Positions 1 to 9,245 of a stretch of DNA of 63,989 nucleotides are shown here, piece by piece. The position numbers and the translations under genes are program-made. The stretch's first letter is position 1. The number at the start of each line of letters is the position of its first letter. The DNA is taken from positions 1 through 63,989 of the forward strand of contig JBLRWQ010000007.1 in the NCBI GenBank assembly GCA_047921175.1, written 5' to 3'. The notes below the pieces were generated by a model that was not told the origin of the DNA, did no database searches, and was given only the letters and a program-made list of their open reading frames with translations. Source of the DNA: T1Sed10-7 sp047921175. GTDB lineage: Bacteria > Actinomycetota > Nitriliruptoria > Nitriliruptorales > Nitriliruptoraceae.

Positions 1-83
1 CAGGCCGCAGACCCCATCCGGGCCTGAGCTGACGACGAGGTCGGCGCGAGGTGGTGCCCGAGTTGGCGCAGGCCGGGGGCACC

Positions 84-108
84 GGCCCGGCCGGCGACCG
101 GTCGGGCC
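84..108 (-). terminator. Hairpin downstream of the haem-protein/membrane-protein pair
   Basis: An 11-bp inverted repeat (GGCCCGGCCGG / CCGGTCGGGCC, one wobble pair) with a CGA loop lies 31 bases past the stop of the leftmost gene. There is no T-tract, as is usual in very GC-rich genomes, so the terminator role is inferred from position. The rest of bases 1-138 shows no convincing gene. Confidence 0.4.
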
Positions 109-138
109 CTCGGCTGCGCTCCCGGCGATGCGCGGGCG

Positions 139-750
139 TCAGTCGCTCCCGACCAACGCGTCGTCAGCAACCCCATCCTTCGACCGTCTGTCGGTGAAGG
201 CGAGCACCAGCATCCCGACCCCGACCGCGGCGATCAGCAGCAGCGTCCAGGACGGCAGGTAGTAGGTGAACCGGGTCTCAACGCCGGAGAACCGCACGAT
301 GTTCTCGTAGCCGGACGGCACGCCGGCGACGGTCCCACCGATCGAGTTGGTCACGATGTTCCAGTGCAACCCGGCCGCGGTCAGGAACGCGGCGAACCCC
401 GCCATCAGGTCGTTGTTCCAGAGGCGCGGGCCGATGCGGTGCCGCAGGAACAGGAACAGCCCGTAGGACACGATGAGCAGGATGCCGGAGCTGATCTTGT
501 TCCGGATGACCGGGCTGTTGAGGGAGGCTTCCAGGGAGTGGATCGCGGCCCCGGTCACCATCGCGGCGAGGCTGACGAGCGTGCCGATCCAGATGGCGAA
601 CAGCGCCGCCATGTCGGCGGCCGGGGCGAGGTAGCGGAAGCGGGCCAGGACGCTGAAACGGAGCGCGAACAGGGCGACCGCGGCTCCGGTGCCGAAGATC
701 AGCGTGCCGGTGAGGACGTGGACGACGATCGAGTGGAAGGCCGGGTTCAT
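139..750 (-). CDS. Multi-pass membrane protein coupled to the EB_dh haem protein
   Basis: 203 residues with about four to five hydrophobic helices (roughly 8-30, 43-67, 84-102, 115-130 and 175-195) and scattered His residues in or near helices (H6, H10, the His of AAIHSLEAS, the His of LHWN). The family is not recognised. Its ATG overlaps the stop of the upstream EB_dh-type gene in an ATGA, so the two are translationally coupled and probably form a membrane complex. The histidines make a b-haem or quinone-binding partner possible, but that is inference. A much longer open frame exists upstream in the same frame; the coupled ATG was chosen because the extension overlaps the neighbouring gene and is Arg/Pro-rich shadow sequence. 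Confidence 0.7.
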   Translation of the reverse strand: MNPAFHSIVVHVLTGTLIFGTGAAVALFALRFSVLARFRYLAPAADMAALFAIWIGTLVSLAAMVTGAAIHSLEASLNSPVIRNKISSGILLIVSYGLFLFLRHRIGPRLWNNDLMAGFAAFLTAAGLHWNIVTNSIGGTVAGVPSGYENIVRFSGVETRFTYYLPSWTLLLIAAVGVGMLVLAFTDRRSKDGVADDALVGSD

Positions 751-2228
751 GCGCGGTGCTCCTCTGCCCGCAGGGCGTCTTCTCGGACGATCGTGTCGGA
801 CCCCGTGCGTTCCCTGCCGTAGTGCCGGGCCAGCGGAACGAAGGCGATCGACACGGCGAGGATGAACAGGGTCCAGACGACCGTGGTCAGCAACCACTGG
901 GAGATGATCTCGTCGCGGAACTCGGACTCGAGGGCGTAGAACGCCATCTTCTCCTCGGTGTGGGCCTCGAAGAACGACCGGTTCGCGTTGACCGAATCCG
1001 CGCCCGAGTGTGACTCGCGGTCGGTGATGTAGTCCCAGCCGATGACCCCGGGGTAGAAGAGCGTCACCGTGGTGGGTTCGATGGTGGACCAATCGGGTCC
1101 GTCACCACGGAACCGGACGGCCTCGACGTCGGCCGAACGGCCGAGCCCGAGCGTGACCGGCATGCCGACGTAGTGCCAGCGCCCCGCCGTGGCTCCAGCG
1201 TGGACCGCGGGAGCGAGGTCGTACCGGCCGAACTCCTCGAGGATCTTGTCGTCCTCCGGTGAGCCGGTATCCAACGCTCGGCGCAACTCCACCGTCCAGC
1301 GGCCGTCAGCGATGGTCGCCTGGGAGAAGATCGTCGCCCGCGAGCCCTCGGGCTCGGACAGGAACCGCCGGGGGATCGCGTCACCCTCCTGCCAGTCGTG
1401 GTCCGGATCGAAGGGGACGGCGTTGAACTCCGACAGGTAGTAGGGGTCGTCCATCGTGTAGTCGAGCGTCTGGATCCGGTCCCAGGACATCGCGTACTGA
1501 CCGGTCTGGTCCGGGTCGAACATCCACTGCGGCTGCTCGAGGTCCCCGTCCCAGTTGGTGCTCGCGGCGCCGGAGCCGTCGTCGTTGTTGCGCGCGTCCA
1601 GGACCCACTGGTCGTCACTCCAACCGATCGGGTTCGAGCGGTGCGAGCGCCAGTGCCACAGGTCGAGGAAGTAGCCCGCGTTCTGGAGGTCAGCGAGCTC
1701 CTCCTCGTCGCGCCGGGTGCGCCAGTCGCTCGGGTCCTCCAGCGACCCGGGCAGCATCTTGCGCAGGTCCTCGGTCCCCTCGCCGAGCACCGCGTCGACC
1801 TCCTCCTCGGGGACATCCTCGGGACTCATGTAGCGGGTGAACGAGTACACGGTCATGAAGCCGCCGTAGTGCTCGAACCCGTCGATCGACCCGTCGTCGA
1901 GCAGGAAGGTGACCCGGTCCTCGTTCAGCGGGAACGTCGATCCATCCGACTCGCCGCCGTACCGCACCCACTCGCCGCCCTCGTACACGAGGTAGTCGTG
2001 GTAGAGGCTCGGGGCGTCGGTGTCCCAGCTGAACCGGAAGACGATGTCCTCGTCGTCGTAGGCCGCCTGGATGTCCAGATCGAGCAGCACCTCCTCCGCC
2101 TCCGGCTGGACGGTGCCGTACGGCCCAGACGGACCGTTCCGAACCCCTTGGGAAGCGAACACGAGCGACACCGCGGTCACGAGCGCGGCGCCCGCCACGA
2201 TCGCAACGAGTCTGGGTGAGAGGTTCAT
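747..2228 (-). CDS. Ethylbenzene dehydrogenase-related (EB_dh) haem-binding protein
   Basis: 493 residues. An N-terminal signal or anchor segment (about residues 5-25) is followed by a large acidic extracytoplasmic domain and a C-terminal helix near residues 445-470 (WLLTTVVWTLFILAVS) with a basic tail. The middle has the DLWHWRSHRSNPIGWSDDQW pattern typical of EB_dh proteins, the b-haem subunit fold of ethylbenzene dehydrogenase, chlorate reductase and selenate reductase. In those enzymes this subunit accepts electrons from an Fe-S subunit outside the membrane. No molybdopterin or Fe-S subunit is encoded nearby, so the redox partner is unknown. The start is ATG with GAGGTG upstream. It is coupled to the next membrane protein by ATGA. 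Confidence 0.75.
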   Translation of the reverse strand: MNLSPRLVAIVAGAALVTAVSLVFASQGVRNGPSGPYGTVQPEAEEVLLDLDIQAAYDDEDIVFRFSWDTDAPSLYHDYLVYEGGEWVRYGGESDGSTFPLNEDRVTFLLDDGSIDGFEHYGGFMTVYSFTRYMSPEDVPEEEVDAVLGEGTEDLRKMLPGSLEDPSDWRTRRDEEELADLQNAGYFLDLWHWRSHRSNPIGWSDDQWVLDARNNDDGSGAASTNWDGDLEQPQWMFDPDQTGQYAMSWDRIQTLDYTMDDPYYLSEFNAVPFDPDHDWQEGDAIPRRFLSEPEGSRATIFSQATIADGRWTVELRRALDTGSPEDDKILEEFGRYDLAPAVHAGATAGRWHYVGMPVTLGLGRSADVEAVRFRGDGPDWSTIEPTTVTLFYPGVIGWDYITDRESHSGADSVNANRSFFEAHTEEKMAFYALESEFRDEIISQWLLTTVVWTLFILAVSIAFVPLARHYGRERTGSDTIVREDALRAEEHRA

Positions 2229-2285
2229 CCGCACCTCGATGGTTGTTCGGGAAGGGTCCAGGCTGGTTACCGATCGGGGGCGACC

Positions 2286-2364
2286 GTCCCGGAACCTGCG
2301 TGGGCCGATGTAAAGGTTGTGCGAGACTCTAACCGAAGCGCCTGCGGGCGCAAGGTCCCGGAAC
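2286..2364 (-). promoter_or_regulatory. Promoter and direct-repeat operator candidate for the EB_dh gene
   Basis: On the minus strand, TTGCGC (2348-2353) and TAGAGT (2326-2331) are spaced 16 bp apart, a plausible -35/-10 pair about 100 bp before the EB_dh start. The 10-mer GTTCCGGGAC occurs twice in the same orientation, at 2355-2364 just upstream of the -35 and at 2286-2295 downstream of the -10. Repeats that bracket a promoter suggest a regulator site. The regulator is unknown. Confidence 0.4.
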
Positions 2365-2399
2365 ACCGGGCCGGATGGCCTCGGGTGACCATGCGCACC

Positions 2400-3113
2400 T
2401 CACCCGGCCACGAGCCGTCCGTCCAGTAGGTGCAGGGTCCGGTCGGCCAAGGCGGCGACCGACGCGTCATGGGTCACGAGCACGCCGGCCCGACCCTGCG
2501 CACGGGTGTGATCGGCCAGCAGCGCGACCACGGCCCGCCCCCGCTCCGCATCGAGGCTGGCGGTCGGCTCGTCGGCGAGCACGACGACCGGATCGTTGAC
2601 CAGCGCTCGGGCGAGCGCAACGCGCTGCACTTCGCCGCCGGACAACGCGGCCGGACGATGCCCCGACCGATGCGCCAGGTCCAGCGCCTCCAGGAGCCCG
2701 TCGGCGCGTGCTCGCGCCGTGGACTCGACGGCGCCGGCGATCTGCCCCGCCAGGACCACGTTCTCCCTGACGGTGAGGAAGGGCACGAGGGCGGGACGTT
2801 GGAAGACGAACCCGAGACGTCGGGCCCGCAGCGCACTGCGACCCCGCTCGTCGAGGTCGCCCGGGTCGATGCCGTCGATCCGCACCGTCCCGGCCGTCGG
2901 GGTCGACAGGGCCCCGAGCATCGCGAGCAGCGTGGACTTCCCCGACCCGGACGGACCGACGATCGCGACCAGCTCCCCGCGTTCGACCTGCAGCGACACC
3001 TCGTCGACCGCCGTGACCGTGAGGGCGTCCTCGCCCACGACCTTGCGCAACCGATCTGCGATCAGCACCGGTCCCTCCGACGCCCGACGGCCACCCTCCA
3101 GCTCGGTCACCAT
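2400..3113 (-). CDS. ABC transporter ATP-binding protein (LolD/MacB type)
   Basis: 237 residues, the usual length for the ATPase of a MacB/LolCDE-type exporter. Walker A is GPSGSGKST at residues 53-61, the signature LSGGE is at 157-161 and Walker B VVVLADE at 176-182, followed by the switch His in VLVTHD. It powers the two FtsX-type permeases encoded immediately upstream, and its ATG overlaps the stop of the second permease by seven bases. The substrate is unknown; related systems move lipoproteins, peptides or drugs from the outer leaflet of the membrane. It is the last gene of the ABC operon. Confidence 0.9.
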   Translation of the reverse strand: MVTELEGGRRASEGPVLIADRLRKVVGEDALTVTAVDEVSLQVERGELVAIVGPSGSGKSTLLAMLGALSTPTAGTVRIDGIDPGDLDERGRSALRARRLGFVFQRPALVPFLTVRENVVLAGQIAGAVESTARARADGLLEALDLAHRSGHRPAALSGGEVQRVALARALVNDPVVVLADEPTASLDAERGRAVVALLADHTRAQGRAGVLVTHDASVAALADRTLHLLDGRLVAG

Positions 3114-4252
3114 GGTTCTCCCAACGCCTCAGCCGGATCGATCGCTCGGACGCGACGCAGCCCGGCAGCACCGCCCACACCGACGGCGAGACCGAACATC
3201 GCGGCGACCAGAGCCAACGTCGTGGGGCGGGCCGCCAGTGGCACCGCGTCCGGGACCGCCGCCGCCAGACCGGCTGCGAGCAGCGCAGCCGCAGCCGACG
3301 CGAGCGCCCAGGTAACGGCGAGTCGCAGCAGCAGGGTGCCGGCGAGCACCCCAGGACCCATCCCGATCGCACGCAGCTCAGCGCTACGGGCCCGGTCCTG
3401 GTCGACCTGCAGCAACGCGAGGCCCGCCGAGACGACCACCACCACCCCGATCGCCAGGACCACCAGCCCCCCGAACGTCAACCGGATCGCGCTGACGCCC
3501 GGGACCGATGCGATCGCCTCCCGCAACGCGACGACCTCGACGTCGAGATCCTCCTCGGCCAACTCGGCGACGATGTCCGGGGCGACCTCCGAAGGGTCCT
3601 GGCCGACCTGGACCTCGACCAGGCCGATCCCGACGATCGTCTCCGCATAGCCGCGCTCGGGGAAGGCACGGGCACCGGTCCGGGCCCAGACCTCGGGCGG
3701 GACCCACACCGTCGGTTGCTGCAGGAACATCGCTTCCGCGACCACCCCCACCACCTCGACGTCAAGGGAGCCCCCGAGGGTGATCCGGTCCCCCACCTGT
3801 ATGCCGGTGCGTTGCAGCGCCGCGTCGATGGCGGCGATGTTGGGCTCGCCATCGGTCGGGACGCGTCCTTCCACGACCCGGACCGGCTCAGCGGGCGTCC
3901 TCGCGTTGAAGCCGACCAGGGTCGCCCGCTGCTGCTGCCCCTGGTGTGTGACGGTGGTCGGCACGACCGACAGGACGCCGACCTCGTGCACCCCGTCCAC
4001 GAACCCCACCCCGATCGTGGCAGGACGGGGGACCCGGCTCCGCAGGACCTGCTGGCGGGCCTCGACGTTGAAGACCACCAGATCCGCCTCGACCGCGCGC
4101 AGCACACCCGTGCTCCGCCGGTCCAGGGTGTCGACGAGCGAGGCCAGGACCATCGCCAGCGCCGCGATCACGGTCAGGGTGACCGCAGACCGCAGCAGCT
4201 GTGACGGCGACCGTCGCAGCTCCAGCCAGACGAGGCGGGTCGCCTGCTTCAT
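3107..4252 (-). CDS. ABC transporter permease, FtsX/MacB family
   Basis: 381 residues with the layout of MacB/FtsX permeases: a helix near residues 20-40, an extracytoplasmic domain of about 210 residues, and three C-terminal helices. The C-terminus has the family pattern of Arg-rich loops (VDQDRARSAELRAIGMG). The start at ATG 4252 overlaps the stop of the upstream permease (ATGA); a longer open frame upstream is only shadow. It pairs with the neighbouring permease, probably as a heterodimer driven by the ATPase encoded downstream. Confidence 0.85.
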   Translation of the reverse strand: MKQATRLVWLELRRSPSQLLRSAVTLTVIAALAMVLASLVDTLDRRSTGVLRAVEADLVVFNVEARQQVLRSRVPRPATIGVGFVDGVHEVGVLSVVPTTVTHQGQQQRATLVGFNARTPAEPVRVVEGRVPTDGEPNIAAIDAALQRTGIQVGDRITLGGSLDVEVVGVVAEAMFLQQPTVWVPPEVWARTGARAFPERGYAETIVGIGLVEVQVGQDPSEVAPDIVAELAEEDLDVEVVALREAIASVPGVSAIRLTFGGLVVLAIGVVVVVSAGLALLQVDQDRARSAELRAIGMGPGVLAGTLLLRLAVTWALASAAAALLAAGLAAAVPDAVPLAARPTTLALVAAMFGLAVGVGGAAGLRRVRAIDPAEALGEPW

Positions 4253-5373
4253 GCCGGTGCCCGCAGCACGTCGGCCGGATCGAGGGTGCGGAGCACCCGG
4301 AGGCCGCGACTGGCCGCCAGCGCCGCGGCGACCCAGGTCGCAGCCGTGACGGCGAGCAGCGTCCGGACGTCGAGGGTGATGGGGATCCGCGGTGGACTGA
4401 GCTGTTCCGCCAGGCCGATGAGCAGCATCGCGACGAGCGCCCCGGACAGAACCAGCAGCGCCACGCGGATCTGGTGGGCCCGGGCCAGGACCCGGGGGCT
4501 GGCACCGATCGCCCGGAGCGTGCTCAAGGTGCGCAGCTCCTGCTCGACCTGCAGCCGGGTGAAGGCGGCACTGACTGCCGCGACGGCCACGAGCGAGACC
4601 AGGGCGGCGGTCCCGAAGCTCGACCTGAGCCCGTCGATCCCGGGCAGCTCCGCGGCCAGCTGAGCGGGGGGTGCGGCCACCAAGGTCGGGGCCGAAGCCG
4701 AGACGGCGGCGGCCACAACGTCCGGGTCCGCGGACGGCTCGAGCTCCACGGCGAACGCGGTCGGCGACACCTCGTCGCTGTCCGGGTTGAGGGCATCGAC
4801 CACCTCGGCCCAGCGGGCATACGGGACGGTGATGGTCGGGATGCTCGCGAACCGGCGGCCCTCCGTGAGCCCGACGACCTGCAGGGTCATCGGTAGGTCC
4901 ACGAGTTCCAGCCGAGCACCCGGGACCGCCCCGAGATGCCGGTCGGCACCGTCCACGACCGCCTGGCCCGGAGCGGAGAGCGGCGCCCCCTCGATCACCG
5001 GTGGGGCGGCCGGGCTGCCCGGATCGATACCCCACAGCGACGCGTCCACCAGCGCCCCACCCTCGATCCTGACCCCGACGCGCACCTCACCGATCGGCGC
5101 CACCCGAGCGATGCCCTCCACCGCCGCGACCTCCGCGAGCAGCTCCGGCTCGACCCGGCTGGCCGACAACGCACCCTGGGAACCTGCGGCCAGCACCCAC
5201 AGGTCCGCGTCGTTGGCCGCCAACGCCCCGGACAGGCCGCGGATCTGCCCATCACCGACCACCCCGAACACGACCACCAGGGCGATCAGGGCGCCCAGCA
5301 CGCTGGCGATGGCGGCCGTGCGTCCCGGCGCGCGCCGAAGTTGACCGAGGGCGAGGGTGCGAGCCGTCCCCAA
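4249..5373 (-). CDS. ABC transporter permease, FtsX/MacB family
   Basis: 374 residues from a TTG start at 5373, chosen because AGAGG lies just upstream and all earlier in-frame sequence runs into the tRNA gene. The product has one N-terminal helix (IASVLGALIALVVVFGVV), a long extracytoplasmic domain and three C-terminal helices. It keeps the typical LRTLSTLRAIGASPRVL loop. It is the first gene of the three-gene exporter operon and is coupled to the second permease by ATGA. It is a paralogue of that permease. The TTG start is an inference. Confidence 0.8.
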   Translation of the reverse strand: MGTARTLALGQLRRAPGRTAAIASVLGALIALVVVFGVVGDGQIRGLSGALAANDADLWVLAAGSQGALSASRVEPELLAEVAAVEGIARVAPIGEVRVGVRIEGGALVDASLWGIDPGSPAAPPVIEGAPLSAPGQAVVDGADRHLGAVPGARLELVDLPMTLQVVGLTEGRRFASIPTITVPYARWAEVVDALNPDSDEVSPTAFAVELEPSADPDVVAAAVSASAPTLVAAPPAQLAAELPGIDGLRSSFGTAALVSLVAVAAVSAAFTRLQVEQELRTLSTLRAIGASPRVLARAHQIRVALLVLSGALVAMLLIGLAEQLSPPRIPITLDVRTLLAVTAATWVAAALAASRGLRVLRTLDPADVLRAPA

Positions 5374-5463
5374 CCCACCTCTCCCGGAACCAACGCGCAG
5401 AACCTTGCAGGGATCCAAGCCGCTGACCGACGGGGCGCTGGTTCGACCGTCGGCGACGTGCGG

Positions 5464-5538
<75 letters not shown>

Positions 5539-5606
5539 GGAGCAGCGCTGGGCTGCAGCGGCGAAGCCTAGCGACGGCGGCTCGGGCTGGCGAACCGCGT
5601 GGACCG

Positions 5607-6173
5607 TCAGCGCTCGTCGCCGAACAGGGGGTCGTCGTCCAGCTTCGGCCGTGACGGTTCCGCTGCGGGACGCTCGGTGACGGGTTCACGGGCGACGGAG
5701 GGTGTCGCTGCGGGGACCGCACGGGTGTCCTGGTCGACCGATGGCGATCGCTTCGCGTGCGTGCCGCCCCGGTCGGAGCGGCCCGCGGAGGCGGCCACCA
5801 CCGGACCGCTGGTCGCAGCGGTCGGTGGCCCGGTGTCATCCACGATGCCCACGACCAACCCGCCGGTCAGATCGGCGATCAGGTTGTGGAGGAAGGACAG
5901 GAACACGAGCACCGCGGTCTGGACGATGACCCACATCGCGCCGAGCAGCGCCAGGACCTGGAAGAGGTTGACGGCGTTGACCGCACAGGACGTGAAGCCG
6001 ACATCCAGCGCGAGCTCGCACGCCTGGTCCACGAGCTGGAGCCGGTCGATCACGAACCAGACGACCCCGGCCACCACCAGGAAGACCAGGTACAGCACCA
6101 GGCTCAGGAACGCACCGAACTTGAGCATCGACCACGGGTCGATGCGCTTGATCGTCAGCCGCCGACGTGCCAC
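5607..6173 (-). CDS. DUF3566 membrane protein
   Basis: 188 residues from a GTG start at 6173 with AGGAGA five bases upstream. The N-terminus VARRRLTIKRIDPWSMLKFG leads into two helices (about 22-47 and 75-110) with a short extracytoplasmic loop containing two Cys, as in the actinobacterial DUF3566 family (Rv0007 type). A charged, Pro-rich cytoplasmic tail follows. DUF3566 genes typically sit directly after gyrA. Here a lipoprotein gene lies between. The function is not established; a role in envelope or divisome regulation is often assumed. Confidence 0.85.
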   Translation of the reverse strand: MARRRLTIKRIDPWSMLKFGAFLSLVLYLVFLVVAGVVWFVIDRLQLVDQACELALDVGFTSCAVNAVNLFQVLALLGAMWVIVQTAVLVFLSFLHNLIADLTGGLVVGIVDDTGPPTAATSGPVVAASAGRSDRGGTHAKRSPSVDQDTRAVPAATPSVAREPVTERPAAEPSRPKLDDDPLFGDER

Positions 6174-6198
6174 GGGCTTCTCCTGGACCGCGCGCAGG

Positions 6199-6624
6199 CT
6201 ACCGCCCCGCGCCCGCGACGGACCCGACCAGGGAGCCCGTCGGGTCGGTGACCAGGCACAGCGCCTCGCGATCGCCGTCCGCCCAACCCGCTGCGGTCGG
6301 CACCAGGGCCGCCTGGCGCAGCTCCGAGTCCTCGGGGTCCACCCCCACGTAGCTGGAGAAGGACCCCGCACAGGCGGCCACCGCCTCCTCCTCGAGGGCG
6401 GGACCCGGCTGCGCATCGTCGTCGAGCAGCACGGCACCGATCACCTCGAAACGGTGGGGCTCGTCACAGGCGACGACCGGCACCTCCTCGAGGGCGGCGC
6501 TGGCGGCCGGCTCGTCGAAGCAGTCCCCGACCGCCAGCGCGGCCACGGAACCCTCCGGGGGACCGCAGGCCACCGGGAGCAACACGAGCGCCGTCACCGT
6601 GCCGAGGAGGTGAACCCGGCTCAT
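6199..6624 (-). CDS. Septum-formation-family lipoprotein
   Basis: 141 residues with an N-terminal hydrophobic signal and a lipobox-like LPVAC (lipidated Cys about residue 20). The mature part has the pattern VGDCFDE...VACDEPHRFEV..., with paired Cys and a DEPH motif, typical of the Septum_form domain of actinobacterial lipoproteins. It is coupled to gyrA by an ATGA overlap. It is probably anchored on the outer face of the membrane; the biochemical role is unknown. Confidence 0.7.
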   Translation of the reverse strand: MSRVHLLGTVTALVLLPVACGPPEGSVAALAVGDCFDEPAASAALEEVPVVACDEPHRFEVIGAVLLDDDAQPGPALEEEAVAACAGSFSSYVGVDPEDSELRQAALVPTAAGWADGDREALCLVTDPTGSLVGSVAGAGR

Positions 6625-9245
6625 GGCTGCGCCTCCAGCTCATCGTCCTCATCGACCAGCAGCGCAACACCGACCACACGCGCGCCGTCACCGGGACGCA
6701 TGAGCGAGACACCCTGGGTCGCTCGGCCGAGCGGCCGCACGTTGTTGATCGCCATCCGGATCACCGTGCCCGTGTCGCTGACCAGCAGGATCTCGGCCTC
6801 GAGCGGGACGACCAGCGCACCGACCAGCGCACCGCGCCGCTCGGACAGCTCGATGGTCTTCACCCCCTTGCCGCCCCGCTGCTGCGCGCGGTACTCGCTC
6901 AAGGCGGTCCGCTTGCCGTAGCCCTGCTCGGTCACGACCAGCAGGTAGTGCAGCTCGTCGGCCTCCTCGGGCAGCGGCGCCATCGCGAGCACCGCGTCGT
7001 CCGCCTCGATGCGCATGCCGAGCACCCCGGCGGCGGTCCGTCCCATCGCCCGGGCATCGGTCTCCGCGAAGCGGATCGCGTTGCCGCGGCGCGAGACCAG
7101 CATGAGGTCCTGCCGGCCGTCGGTGACCGCGACGGAGATCAGCTCGTCGCCCTCGTTGAGGGAGATCGCGATCAACACCGAGCGGGGCGAGTCGAACTCG
7201 TCCAGTCGGGTGCGCTTGAGACGGCCGGTCCGGGTGGCGAAGACCAGGTAGCGCTCCTCGTCGAAGGACGCGAGCGAGCGCAGGGCCGCGACCGTCTCGC
7301 CCGGCTCGAGCGCGAGTCCGGGCACGTTGGCCACGTAGACCCCCTTCGCCGCGCGCGACTTCTCCGGCACCTGGTAGGCCTTGATCCGGTAGACGCGCCC
7401 ACGGTTGGTGAACACCAGCAGGTGGTCGTGCGTCGAGCAGGTCAGGAGGGCTGACACGATGTCGTCCTCCTTCATGTCCGTCCCCCGGACCCCGCGCCCA
7501 CCTCGATGCTGGGTCCGGAACGCATCCACGGGGGTCCGCTTGATGTAGCCGGCCCGGGTCAGCGTGATGACCACGTCGGTGACGGGGATGAGGTCCTCGA
7601 CGGTCATCGCACCGTCGTCGGGCACGATGCGGCTGCGGCGCCCGTCCGCGAAGCGCTGCCGCACCTCGCGCAACTCGTCGATGATGATGGTCCGGACGCG
7701 CGCGGGATCGGCCAGGATGGCCTTGAGCTCCTCGATGAGGCGCTGCAGCTCGTCGTACTCGTCCTGGATGCGCTGGCGTTCGAGCTGGGCCAGGCGGCGC
7801 AGCTGCATGTCGAGGATCGCCTGCGCCTGGACCTCCGACAGCGAGAACCGCGTCATCAGCTCGGCCTTGGCGGTGTCCGCCGAGGCGCTGGCCCGGATCA
7901 GCGCGATGATCTCGTCGATGTGGTCGAGCGCGATGAGCAGGCCGGCCAGCACGTGCGCCCGGTCCTCGGCCTTGCGGAGCCGGTAGCGGGTCCGGCGGGT
8001 GATGACCTCGACCTGGTGCGCGACGTAGTGACGCAGGGCCTGGTCGAGGGTCAGCGTGCGCGGGACCCCGTCCACCAGGGCCAGCAGGTTGACCCCGAAG
8101 GTGTCCTGCAGCGAGGTGTGCTTGTAGAGCTGGTTGAGCACCACCTGGGCGTTGGCGTCACGCTTGAGGTCGATGACGATGCGCATGCCCTCACGCGAGG
8201 ACTCGTCGCGCAGGTCCGCGATGCCGGTCAGGGTCTTGGCGTTGACGAGCTCCGCGATCTTGCGCAGCAGGTTGGCCTTGTTGACCATGTAGGGGATCTC
8301 GGTGACGACGATCCGCTCACGCTCGCGGCCACGCTCCGGCTCCTCGATCGTGCAGACCGCCCGGACCTTGATCGACCCACGGCCGGTCGTGTAGGCCTCG
8401 AACGCACCGGCGTTGCCGAGGATCAGCCCGCCGGTGGGGAAGTCCGGGCCGGGCACGTAGGCCATCAGGTCGACCGCGGTCAGGCCCGGGTCCTCGATCA
8501 GCGCGATGGTCGCGTCGATCAGCTCGCCGAGGTTGTGCGGCGGGATGTTGGTGGCCATCCCGACCGCGATCCCGGTCGCACCGTTGGCCAACAGGTTCGG
8601 GAAGCGTGCCGGCAGGACGACCGGCTCCTCCTCGTAGCCGTCGTAGTTGTCGACGTGGTCGACGGTCTCCTCGTCGATGTCGCGCAGCAGCTCCATCGCG
8701 AGCCGGGACAGCCGGGACTCCGTGTACCGCATCGCCGCCGCCGGGTCCCCGTCCACCGACCCGAAGTTGCCGTGGCCGTCGATCAGCTCGTAGCGCGAGG
8801 AGAAGTCCTGCCCCATCCGTACCAGCGCGTCGTAGATGGCCGAGTCCCCGTGCGGGTGGTACTTCTTCATCACGTCACCGACCGCGGACGCGCACTTCCG
8901 GTAGGGGCGGTCAGGACGCAGGCCGGTCTCGTCCATCGAGTACAGGATGCGGCGGTGGACCGGCTTGAGCCCGTCGCGAACGTCCGGTAGGGCCCGCCCG
9001 ACGATGACGCTCATGGCGTAGTCGAGGTAGCTGGTCCGCATCTCGTCCTGGATCACCACCGGCTCGACGCGCGCCGCGAGCACCCCGCCGGTCTCGTCCA
9101 GCGGCGTGCCGTCGTCGGCACGGACCACCGGGTCGGAGGGGGTGGCCTCGCGTGTCCCCCCGGCCACGGGTGTGCCGCCATCGCTCTGGACGGCCGGGTC
9201 CTCGGGGGACGTCGGCGGCTCGGGTGGGGTCATGTCGTCAGCCAC
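6621..9245 (-). CDS. gyrA: DNA gyrase subunit A
   Basis: 874 residues. GyrA cuts and reseals DNA in the A2B2 gyrase that introduces negative supercoils. The GTG at 9245 was preferred over the ATG at 9233 because GGGAG lies six bases before it. An Asp/Pro/Gly-rich leader of about 60 residues precedes the conserved start (QDEMRTSYLDYAMSVIVGRALP). The catalytic Tyr in MRYTESRLS is residue 174. The quinolone region reads HPHGDSAIYD, with Ser (position 83 in E. coli) and Asp (87) intact, so no classical resistance change. The C-terminal beta-pinwheel has the GyrA box QQRGGKG and a second RGGRG repeat. The gene is coupled to small membrane-protein genes on both sides of the gyr block. Confidence 0.98.
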   Translation of the reverse strand: MADDMTPPEPPTSPEDPAVQSDGGTPVAGGTREATPSDPVVRADDGTPLDETGGVLAARVEPVVIQDEMRTSYLDYAMSVIVGRALPDVRDGLKPVHRRILYSMDETGLRPDRPYRKCASAVGDVMKKYHPHGDSAIYDALVRMGQDFSSRYELIDGHGNFGSVDGDPAAAMRYTESRLSRLAMELLRDIDEETVDHVDNYDGYEEEPVVLPARFPNLLANGATGIAVGMATNIPPHNLGELIDATIALIEDPGLTAVDLMAYVPGPDFPTGGLILGNAGAFEAYTTGRGSIKVRAVCTIEEPERGRERERIVVTEIPYMVNKANLLRKIAELVNAKTLTGIADLRDESSREGMRIVIDLKRDANAQVVLNQLYKHTSLQDTFGVNLLALVDGVPRTLTLDQALRHYVAHQVEVITRRTRYRLRKAEDRAHVLAGLLIALDHIDEIIALIRASASADTAKAELMTRFSLSEVQAQAILDMQLRRLAQLERQRIQDEYDELQRLIEELKAILADPARVRTIIIDELREVRQRFADGRRSRIVPDDGAMTVEDLIPVTDVVITLTRAGYIKRTPVDAFRTQHRGGRGVRGTDMKEDDIVSALLTCSTHDHLLVFTNRGRVYRIKAYQVPEKSRAAKGVYVANVPGLALEPGETVAALRSLASFDEERYLVFATRTGRLKRTRLDEFDSPRSVLIAISLNEGDELISVAVTDGRQDLMLVSRRGNAIRFAETDARAMGRTAAGVLGMRIEADDAVLAMAPLPEEADELHYLLVVTEQGYGKRTALSEYRAQQRGGKGVKTIELSERRGALVGALVVPLEAEILLVSDTGTVIRMAINNVRPLGRATQGVSLMRPGDGARVVGVALLVDEDDELEAQP

